NCBI RefSeq assembly: GCF_001185345.1
Contig: NZ_KQ236743.1
Coordinates: 778,217-842,216, forward strand
From: Dorea sp. D27
GTDB taxonomy: Bacteria; Bacillota; Clostridia; Lachnospirales; Lachnospiraceae
DNA: 64,000 nucleotides
Direction: 5' to 3'
Every line of letters begins with the position of its first letter. Position 1 is the first letter of the stretch. Below are positions 57,779 through 64,000 of the stretch, piece by piece. The notes under the pieces are model-generated. The model was not told the origin of the DNA, did not search any database, and saw only the letters and a program-made list of their open reading frames with translations. Made by a program: the position numbers and the translations under genes.

Positions 57779-58696
57779 GTGGAGTGCATGCTGACGACTG
57801 ATCTGGCGTCAAAAAAGCTCGGCCAACGTATATGGCCGGACTATACGAAGCATTTTAAAAGCAGCACGACTGCGGCGTCATACCGGGCGGACATACAGGA
57901 ATTCATGGAATTTTGCGGGAAGGATTTTCTCAGGACGGACAGGGAGGACGCAGAAAGATATTATCTGTATCTCAAGGAAAGGCAGGAACATGATGTTCTG
58001 GGCACACAGACAGTATCCAAGAAGATAAGAGAGCTCCATTCCTTTGCCGGATTTATAGAAGAAAACAGAACTGTTTATGCGATAAGAGAAGAGTTTCAAG
58101 ACCACTTCCGCCTCTTCATAAGCCGGCTGGAAAGACAGGAAAAGCTGGCGGGATCAATACCTGTAGAACATGTGGACGCGCTATTTAGAGCAGCAGAGGA
58201 TAATCTGATGGCCTATACCATCTTTACCCTGCTGTACAGAGTGTCACTGTCTTCGACAGAGATTGCGGGACTTCGGATCGGAGACTTTGCAGCCTACGAC
58301 GATGGGGTATATGTGTTGGCAGGGAACCGGAGAGAACCATGCTTCGTACCAGATGACGCAGCAGAAGTACTGGAGCGGTATCTTGAAAAAAAAGCCACGG
58401 AAGGATACCTGTTTTGCAACAGCCGTGGAAAGAAGCTGAACGTGATGTTCATAAGCCGTCTTATGAAGAAGTATACTTTACAGGCCGGGATTCCGGGCTA
58501 CAGCGCACAGGAGCTTAAGAATTCCTGTGCGTTCACCCTGTTTGCCTATGGGGCCGGACCGGAAGAGACAGCCCGGCAGCTCGGAATTACAGTGACGCAG
58601 ATTAAGCGCTACCGCGGCAGGAGCTACCGGGAAAATATGATGAGGAAAGCCAACGAGCTTGTTAAGCTCAAGGTTGAGCCGCCCGGAAAACAGTGA
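57779..58696 (+). CDS. Tyrosine-recombinase-like protein lacking catalytic residues
   Basis: A 305-residue protein with an N-terminal SAM-like core-binding domain (about residues 15-110, KSSTTAASYRADIQEFMEFC) and a C-terminal domain of the phage-integrase fold. In the fold positions the active-site Arg, His-x-x-Arg and His are absent: LLYRVSLSSTEIAGLRIGDF has Ser where the first Arg belongs, and YSAQELKNSCAFTLFAYGAG replaces HxLRH. A Tyr near the end (QIKRYRGRSYRENM) remains. It is probably an inactive or repurposed recombinase. GTG start with GGGGAGGGG upstream; an ATG three codons later is possible. Confidence 0.75.
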   Translation: MECMLTTDLASKKLGQRIWPDYTKHFKSSTTAASYRADIQEFMEFCGKDFLRTDREDAERYYLYLKERQEHDVLGTQTVSKKIRELHSFAGFIEENRTVYAIREEFQDHFRLFISRLERQEKLAGSIPVEHVDALFRAAEDNLMAYTIFTLLYRVSLSSTEIAGLRIGDFAAYDDGVYVLAGNRREPCFVPDDAAEVLERYLEKKATEGYLFCNSRGKKLNVMFISRLMKKYTLQAGIPGYSAQELKNSCAFTLFAYGAGPEETARQLGITVTQIKRYRGRSYRENMMRKANELVKLKVEPPGKQ

Positions 58697-58704
58697 AGGG
58701 ACTC

Positions 58705-59736
58705 CTACGCTTCATCCGCAATTTTCAAGATAAGCCGGCGAGTGTCTTCCCATCCAAGACATGGATCCGTGATAGACTTTCCATATACACGGCTGCTGTC
58801 GATCGGCTGGCAGCCTTCTTCGATATAGCTTTCTATCATTACACCTTTGATGAGGCTTTTCAGCCCGGAATTGTATCTGCGGCTGTGAAGCACTTCGCTG
58901 ACAATCCGTATCTGCTCTTTGAACTGCTTGTCGGAATTAGAATGATTCGTGTCAATCACTGCTGCAGGGTTCCTCAGTTCCCGTTCCTGATACAGCGCAA
59001 GCAGACGCACCAGATCCTCATAGTGGTAATTCGGGATACATGTACCGTACTTGTCCACACCTCCCCTGAGTATTACATGTGCGAGCGGATTGCCGTCTGT
59101 CGCCACATCCTGCCCGCGGTAGATGAAGCTGTGAGAGTTCTGTGCGGCGGTAACGGAGTTGAGCATGACGGAGAGATCTCCACTCGTAGGGTTCTTCATA
59201 CCGACAGGAATATCCATTCCACTGGCGGTCAGGCGGTGCTGCTGGTTCTCGACAGAGCGTGCGCCGATGGCTTCGTAGGAAAGTATATCGTCCAGGTAGC
59301 TGCGGTTTTCTGGATACAGCATTTCGTCCGCGGCAGTGAGCCCGCTCTCTTTTATAGCGCGTATATGCATCTTGCGGATTGCGATAATGCCTCCCAGAAG
59401 GTCGGGGGCTTGATCGGGTACGGGCTGGTGGAGCATGCCTTTGTAGCCCGCTCCCGTAGTGCGGGGCTTGTTCGTATAGATTCTGGGGATAAGCACAAGC
59501 CGCTCGCGCACATCGTCATTCAGCCTTGCCAGACGGCTGACATATTCACATACGGAGTCCTCATTGTCAGCAGAACATGGACCTACGATCACCACGAACC
59601 TGTCGGATAAACCTGTGAAAATGTCGCGGATCTCCTTATCCCGCTTCCGTTTTAATGCAATCATATCATCTGTCAGCGGATACTCTGATTTTAAGTCCGC
59701 CGGAAGAGGAAGTTCTTTATTTACAGTCATTCCCAT
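58705..59736 (-). CDS. aroF: 3-deoxy-7-phosphoheptulonate synthase (DAHP synthase, type I)
   Basis: First step of the shikimate pathway, joining phosphoenolpyruvate and erythrose 4-phosphate. The 343-residue protein is of the E. coli AroF/G/H class. Motifs are VVIVGPCSADNEDSV, LVLIPRIYTNKPRTTGAGYK, SGMDIPVGMKNPTSGDL and PAAVIDTNHSNSDKQFKEQI. The start at 59736 has AGGTGAT; an ATG 6 bp later is also possible. The N-terminal 20 residues suit the feedback-inhibited class. It is convergent with the recombinase-like gene (8 bp apart). Confidence 0.93.
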   Translation of the reverse strand: MGMTVNKELPLPADLKSEYPLTDDMIALKRKRDKEIRDIFTGLSDRFVVIVGPCSADNEDSVCEYVSRLARLNDDVRERLVLIPRIYTNKPRTTGAGYKGMLHQPVPDQAPDLLGGIIAIRKMHIRAIKESGLTAADEMLYPENRSYLDDILSYEAIGARSVENQQHRLTASGMDIPVGMKNPTSGDLSVMLNSVTAAQNSHSFIYRGQDVATDGNPLAHVILRGGVDKYGTCIPNYHYEDLVRLLALYQERELRNPAAVIDTNHSNSDKQFKEQIRIVSEVLHSRRYNSGLKSLIKGVMIESYIEEGCQPIDSSRVYGKSITDPCLGWEDTRRLILKIADEA

Positions 59737-59890
59737 TACATCACCTGCTTTCTCTATTATACGGAGTTGATTGTACCATAGTTGGCGCATTTTGTAAAAA
59801 TATGTTGATACTTGCGATTTCTTTTACTATATTTTGACATTTGGATAAGCTATAATAGAGGAAAAACAATCAGTATAAGGGGTAAAGAGT

Positions 59891-60229
59891 ATGGAGGATA
59901 GAGAATTTAAGATTTGCACGTGGATTCATCATGCAGCCACATTCACGGGACTGTCCGCAGGCATCTGGGCGCTGGACAGGAGAACGCGAAACACGAGGCA
60001 GAAGCCGAGCGTGCTGAAAGAGACTGCGCTCGTACTGTACATAATCTGCCAGATATGGGCGGCAGTTAAGATCGTGGCGTCCCTTCTGTCCGGCAGGGAG
60101 CGGTTGAAAGACAGTTATGACAATATACACAGCCTGTGCAATGATAAGAAGAAGGAGAGGGGGCTCACCTGGATGCTTACCATCGTATCAGCCTGTGTAA
60201 AGACAGGCACGCCGGTGCTGCTCAGATAG
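59891..60229 (+). CDS. Small hypothetical protein with one membrane segment
   Basis: A 112-residue protein of unknown family. The start reads MEDREFKICTWIHHAATFTG. It has two weakly hydrophobic stretches (residues 15-28, and 45-65: ETALVLYIICQIWAAVKIVA) and a basic middle, and ends with LTIVSACVKTGTPVLLR. It probably spans or touches the membrane. A TATAAT-like box near 59860 precedes it. No gene context indicates a function. Confidence 0.55.
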   Translation: MEDREFKICTWIHHAATFTGLSAGIWALDRRTRNTRQKPSVLKETALVLYIICQIWAAVKIVASLLSGRERLKDSYDNIHSLCNDKKKERGLTWMLTIVSACVKTGTPVLLR

Positions 60230-60314
60230 ATTTCAGATGCCTCCAATTGGGAATAATTACTGCATTATCAATGCATACTAAATGAAACATGATTACCAGG
60301 AGGAGTGGAAGCAT

Positions 60315-60863
60315 ATGAATATGAACGAGATTGAATTGAGACGTATTGACGGTACGATGGAAAGTATGGAGAAGTATAAGGGGAAGATCCTTCTTGTCGT
60401 GAATACAGCGAGCAAATGCGGGTTTACCCCGCAGTACGAGGAACTGGAAGCTCTCTACCGCAAATACCGTGAGAAAGGATTTGAAATTCTTGCGTTTCCG
60501 TGCAACCAGTTTAAGGAACAGGAGCCAGGCGATGATAAGGAAGTGGAGGCATTCTGCAGAAAGAATTACGGAGTGGACTTTCCTGTATTTTCAAAGACGG
60601 AGGTAAAGGGGGAACACGCGCATCCACTCTACCGCATTCTGACCGAACAGCAGGAATTCAGAGGATTCGACTCCGAACACCCGCTGAGCGGAAAGCTTCA
60701 CGAGATTCTGTCTGCCGAGGACCCGGATTATACGGAAAAGAATGACATCAAGTGGAATTTTACGAAATTCCTGATCAACAGGGACGGTACCGTCGTAGAC
60801 CGGTTCGAGCCAACCGCCGGTATGGATAAAGTAGAGCAGGCGGTAGAGCAGCTGTGCAGATGA
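60315..60863 (+). CDS. Glutathione peroxidase family (BsaA-like)
   Basis: Thiol peroxidase of 182 aa. The peroxidatic Cys35 is in VVNTASKCGFTPQYEELEAL. FPCNQFKEQEPG carries the active-site Gln, and WNFTKFLINRDGTVVDRF the Trp and Asn. Bacterial members often use thioredoxin instead of glutathione. Cys, not selenocysteine, is encoded. The ATG at 60315 is 9 bp after GGAGGAG. It stops one base before the stop of the convergent amidohydrolase gene, so the two genes abut. Confidence 0.9.
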   Translation: MNMNEIELRRIDGTMESMEKYKGKILLVVNTASKCGFTPQYEELEALYRKYREKGFEILAFPCNQFKEQEPGDDKEVEAFCRKNYGVDFPVFSKTEVKGEHAHPLYRILTEQQEFRGFDSEHPLSGKLHEILSAEDPDYTEKNDIKWNFTKFLINRDGTVVDRFEPTAGMDKVEQAVEQLCR

Positions 60864-61850
60864 TCATTTTATGAAATCAAGAAAATTATAGGAATAGATA
60901 TGTTCCAGTACAGGGCCGGGCAGCCCGAGTCCATGCATGGTGACAGGAGGTCTCTCGACGACATAGTGACCGTCTGATTCAAGAAGATAGTCACCTTCTG
61001 TCTCAAGATAACTTCGGATCAGCTTGACGCGGGACCGGCATTCTTCCAGATTGAGCGGAACGTCTTCCGATTTGATGAGTGCGCGTGCCCCGATGTCTGT
61101 GCCATAAAGGATACGGCTCTCGTATGCCAGGAAGAATTCCCTTGCCCTGTCAGCCTGAGACGACAGATTGTAGTAGAGCTCGATGCCAGGCGTGATATCG
61201 ATCCTCATTTCAGGAAAGGCATCCAGTATTTCGGACAGCCGTTCAAGCTGTTTAGAGAGGAAGAAAAAATGTGGAAATAAAATTTTAAGCCGGGGGTGCC
61301 GTTCTAAGACATGCAGTATCTGGCCGTACTGGTCTTCATTGCCTATGAAAGTGCCGTCATAGAACCACCCGGCTTTTTTTACATAGTCGGCTACATGCTC
61401 TGCATCCCAGAATTCTTCCGGATCATTTATATGCATATACACAGGTATCTGCTCCTCTTCCAGCCTTGCCCAGTATGTCTCCCATACAGGGCTGTCAAAG
61501 TCTGGTACATGGAAGTGCTTTCTCACATCGGGCTTTCCCTCCAGCATCTTGATACCGGTACAGCCCATATCCATAAGCCTGGTCACCTCTTTGTCGAGAC
61601 GTCCGGAAAGCCGGGAGGCACTGTCCGTGGAAAGGTCAGCCGTATCGTAGACAGAACGTGCGATGCCGCCAAAGACATATACAGGTACGGAGCACTGTTC
61701 TTTGAATGCGAAGGCATCTTCTTCCACCGGCAGGAGCCCTCCCTTTGGTATGCACTGCAGTGCCACCGCTTCAAGTCCAATCTCACGTATAATCTTATTC
61801 AGGCGGTCCATGCCGACGGAAGCGGCGTAGTGAATATGTGCGTCAATCAT
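60864..61850 (-). CDS. Amidohydrolase-family (TIM-barrel) protein
   Basis: A 328-residue metal-dependent hydrolase or decarboxylase-like protein. It begins with MIDAHIHYAASVGMDRLNKI (the HxH motif). Further features are IKMLEGKPDVRKHFHVPDFD, a His-rich barrel (VYMHINDPEEFW, LFPHFFFLS) and YGTDIGARA with the closing Asp. It fits the amidohydrolase-2 group (ACMSD/LigW-like) but no substrate is evident. It overlaps the TetR gene by 4 bp, forming a regulator-enzyme operon. Confidence 0.8.
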   Translation of the reverse strand: MIDAHIHYAASVGMDRLNKIIREIGLEAVALQCIPKGGLLPVEEDAFAFKEQCSVPVYVFGGIARSVYDTADLSTDSASRLSGRLDKEVTRLMDMGCTGIKMLEGKPDVRKHFHVPDFDSPVWETYWARLEEEQIPVYMHINDPEEFWDAEHVADYVKKAGWFYDGTFIGNEDQYGQILHVLERHPRLKILFPHFFFLSKQLERLSEILDAFPEMRIDITPGIELYYNLSSQADRAREFFLAYESRILYGTDIGARALIKSEDVPLNLEECRSRVKLIRSYLETEGDYLLESDGHYVVERPPVTMHGLGLPGPVLEHIYSYNFLDFIK

Positions 61851-62410
61851 AAGAACTCCTCCTGTATGAATTGTTCGGTCTGCTGAATGAACCTTGCGGG
61901 GTCAAGTTCGCCGTTGCCAAGCTTCTGGTGTAGGAAGAGTCCGTCGGACAGGAGCAGAAGCAGCCAGGCAAAATAGTCGGGGGGAACCCGGTCTGTGCGT
62001 TCGCTGATTTTTTCTGATATGACAGAAGCGAATTCCCGGTAGCGGTCCAGAAGCTTTTCACGGATAGCTTCATTTCCAAGCATAGCGTCGTAGAAAAGAT
62101 GAAGCCGCATCCCCGCGGTAGAGATATCCCGTTCCAGAATATACTTTACAAGCCTGTGTACGGAAGTATCCTTTGAGGCATCCCCGGTCCATTCGATGAG
62201 GTCATGATACTGCCGGTCCAGATACTTGTCCGTGATATCAAACAGAATGTCGGTCTTCGTCTTATAATGGTAATACAGCGTACCTTTCGAGATTCCGGCA
62301 AAACGCGCGATCTCAGACAGGGAGATATCAGAAAGCTTCTTAGACTTCAGCAGATCTTCCGTTGCCTCGATTATCAGTTCTTTTACATTGTCTTTTCTTG
62401 GTGCAGCCAT
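61847..62410 (-). CDS. TetR-family transcriptional regulator
   Basis: A 187-residue repressor. Residues 8-53 form the helix-turn-helix (KELIIEATEDLLKSKKLSDI, ARFAGISKGTLYYHYKTKTD). The C-terminal domain is helical with Trp and His residues near the ligand pocket. Its operator is not certain; the dyad GTCGT-GTGG-ACGAC near 62547-62560, just past the promoter of the divergent oxidoreductase gene, is one candidate. The gene leads the two-gene operon with the amidohydrolase. Confidence 0.9.
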   Translation of the reverse strand: MAAPRKDNVKELIIEATEDLLKSKKLSDISLSEIARFAGISKGTLYYHYKTKTDILFDITDKYLDRQYHDLIEWTGDASKDTSVHRLVKYILERDISTAGMRLHLFYDAMLGNEAIREKLLDRYREFASVISEKISERTDRVPPDYFAWLLLLLSDGLFLHQKLGNGELDPARFIQQTEQFIQEEFL

Positions 62411-62503
62411 ATCAAATCCCCTTAATCCTTTTATATATCCAGTTTACAGCCCGTGCCCCGGAAAGTCAATTTCAGAATTCTTCCGGCAGAAACTGCTTTC
62501 TGA

Positions 62504-62532
62504 TTGACAATTAAAAATCGCTTTGCTACTAT
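62504..62532 (+). promoter_or_regulatory. Promoter of the BON-FAD oxidoreductase gene
   Basis: TTGACA (62504-62509), a 17-bp spacer, TACTAT (62527-62532). The dyad GTCGT-GTGG-ACGAC follows the start site and may be a repressor site, for example for the divergent TetR protein. Confidence 0.65.
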
Positions 62533-62582
62533 GAGAATAAGAAGTCGGTCGTGTGGACGACTATCGGGAAAGAAGTGATTAG

Positions 62583-64000
62583 ATGAATGGAGATAGTCTG
62601 GAAAGAAAGCTGAATAAAAAGCTGCAGAAGCACTACGGGACGGCAGTACGGGCCAGGATAGGCCAAGATGCCATCCGTGTGTCGGGGACGCTCTCCAGTT
62701 GGACGGATATTGTTGCCGCATGCAGCATGTGTGTGCAGAAGGGCTCACATCTGCATGTGGTCAATGATATCGTTCTTGACGGCGTCGCGATGCCAAAGAT
62801 GCGCGAGCCGTCCTGGAGCGATGAGAAGCTGGAGGGAAGGCGGCCGGATGTACTTGTCATCGGCGGAGGAATATCCGGAGCCAGTATCGCGAGGGAGCTT
62901 TCCAAATGGAAACTGGACATCCTGCTTGTTGAGAAGGAGGCAGATCTTGCCGTTCAGGCATCGGGCAGAAATGACGGGGAGGTGCATCCGGGCGTGGACC
63001 TGAATAAAGGGACGCTGAAGCAGCACTATGTACTTCTTGGCAATAAAATGTACGGGAAAATCTGCCGGGAGCTCGACGTGCCCTTTGAGCGGTGCGGCCA
63101 GTATGTGGGATTTACCCGGTGGTGGATGTATCCTGCCGTGCTGGCCTATGTCTGGCACAGGAAGTTCATATGCAAAGTTACAGACACCGTGATTCTCGGC
63201 CGGAAGGAACTTCGCAGGAAAGAGAAAGAACTGAATCCAAAGATATACTTTGCCATGTACAATCCGAGCGCCGGTTGTGTCTGCCCTTACGGCCTCACGA
63301 TAGCCTATGGTGAGAACGCGGCGGAAAACGGGGCACAGATAAGCCTCAATACGGCGGTACTCGGGATGGAGGTGAAGGAAGGGCAGATAGAAAGCGTACA
63401 GACAAACAGAGGGCGCGTCTATCCTGCCATCGTCATCAACGCGGCAGGGACTTTTGCGGAGGATATCGCAGCCATGGCAGATGACAGGTTTTATTCCATC
63501 CATCCACGAAAAGGGACGAATTCCATACTGGATAAAAAGGCAGGACATATTGTAAAAGGCATCGCATCTGTCAAGACATTGAAGCACAATCCGGCCCATA
63601 CGAAAGGGGGAGGCATCCTGCATACGGTACATGGCAATCTGCTCGTAGGTCCCAATGCAGAAGAGACATACGAGAAGGAGAACTTTGCGACGAGGCAGGA
63701 GAGCATCGATGCAGTGTTTGCCAAACAGAAGATGACGGCAGGGAGGCTTGATAAGAAGGACATCATTACATATTTTACCGGAGTCCGTCCCGCTACCTAT
63801 GAGGAAGATTTCATAATAGAGAAAGGCCGCAGGACACAAAACCTCATACACTGTGCAGGCATACAGTCCCCGGGCCTTACGGCCGCCCCCGCGGCTGCGC
63901 TCGATGTGGAGAAGATGGCGGTGGAAGAGCTCAGAAAGAAAAGGGCGGTAGAGCAAAATGATGCATTTAATCCGATTCGCAAAGGAATACCGGTACTGAA
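62583..64000 (+). CDS. BON-domain / FAD-dependent oxidoreductase, 3' end cut off
   Basis: The reading frame runs off the window. About 472 residues are seen from the ATG at 62583 (AAAGAAGTG upstream). Residues 1-80 resemble a BON domain (VRARIGQDAIRVSGTLSSWT). From about residue 95 a FAD-binding fold of the DAO/GlpA type begins with VLVIGGGISGASIARELSK. It continues with VQASGRNDGEVHPGVDLNKG, INAAGTFAEDIAAMA, and the C-terminal half TYFTGVRPATYEEDFIIEKG, typical of glycerol-3-phosphate or L-2-hydroxyglutarate oxidases. The usual C-terminal [2Fe-2S] BFD domain would lie beyond the window. Substrate uncertain. Confidence 0.85.
   Translation, partial: MNGDSLERKLNKKLQKHYGTAVRARIGQDAIRVSGTLSSWTDIVAACSMCVQKGSHLHVVNDIVLDGVAMPKMREPSWSDEKLEGRRPDVLVIGGGISGASIARELSKWKLDILLVEKEADLAVQASGRNDGEVHPGVDLNKGTLKQHYVLLGNKMYGKICRELDVPFERCGQYVGFTRWWMYPAVLAYVWHRKFICKVTDTVILGRKELRRKEKELNPKIYFAMYNPSAGCVCPYGLTIAYGENAAENGAQISLNTAVLGMEVKEGQIESVQTNRGRVYPAIVINAAGTFAEDIAAMADDRFYSIHPRKGTNSILDKKAGHIVKGIASVKTLKHNPAHTKGGGILHTVHGNLLVGPNAEETYEKENFATRQESIDAVFAKQKMTAGRLDKKDIITYFTGVRPATYEEDFIIEKGRRTQNLIHCAGIQSPGLTAAPAAALDVEKMAVEELRKKRAVEQNDAFNPIRKGIPVL

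Noticed and set aside
62745..63956. 403-codon minus-strand open frame
   Set aside because: It overlaps the BON-FAD oxidoreductase on the other strand and has no ribosome site or recognised domain. It is a shadow frame.

Overview
The window looks like chromosome of a gut-type Lachnospiraceae (Firmicutes, Clostridia). The evidence is the gene order of the ylxM-ffh-rpsP-khpA-rimM-trmD-rplS-rbgA-rnhB superoperon, AGGAGG-type ribosome sites throughout, TTGACA/TATAAT-type promoters, a moderate base composition, and proteins typical of that family such as a Cys/Gly-rich HCB-type protein and a 12alpha-hydroxysteroid-dehydrogenase-like SDR. I cannot name the species; a bile-acid-active relative of [Clostridium] scindens or hylemonae is a guess from the SDR.

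Layout. 1-2.1 kb: a 208-bp foldback element, then an NSS amino-acid transporter. 2.1-3.3 kb: infC-rpmI-rplT, with an AUU-started infC and a leader. 3.4-9.9 kb: MerR regulator, TrmO, an isochorismatase-family hydrolase, CrcB, acetyltransferases, LuxS and a phosphatase. 9.9-13.9 kb: trpS and an ABC-F ATPase enclosing a flavodoxin/TetR pair, bounded by two inverted copies of a 57-bp palindromic repeat. 14.1-19.6 kb: a methionine-salvage operon (mtnA, a purine nucleoside phosphorylase, an MTA/SAH deaminase) followed by patatin, YjbQ and an HD-GNAT fusion.

19.7-36.0 kb is the most interesting part. It is an AI-2 uptake and processing locus built like the enterobacterial lsr locus: lsrR-lsrK diverge from lsrA-C-D-B-F. 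It is extended by a VOC protein, an RbsD/FucU mutarotase and a cupin, and next to it lies a C4-sugar-acid/triose-kinase block (OtnK-like, LtnD-like, FCD-GntR regulator, aldo/keto reductase, VOC protein, DhaK, DhaL). Three near-identical ACCGGTATACCGGT palindromes sit on three canonical promoters (ltnD-otnK; AKR-VOC-dhaKL; lsrACDBF). They suggest that one regulator, most likely the GntR protein in the middle, joins the blocks into one regulon. LuxS, which makes AI-2, is encoded about 18 kb away.

36-45 kb: TruA (with an unusual Glu at the catalytic Asp position), small conserved proteins, LysR, metNIQ, the Cys-rich protein, a J-domain protein and a cytoplasmic subtilisin. 45-54.7 kb: the SRP/ribosome superoperon, preceded by a gene with a poly-A frameshift and interrupted between trmD and rplS by the HSDH-like SDR under its own promoter; two signal peptidases flank rbgA. 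54.7-64 kb: PgeF, MscS, tRNA-Thr(CGU), an S66 peptidase, a catalytically degraded tyrosine recombinase, DAHP synthase, glutathione peroxidase, amidohydrolase/TetR, and a BON-FAD oxidoreductase fusion cut by the window end. No prophage, insertion sequence, CRISPR array or rRNA was seen.
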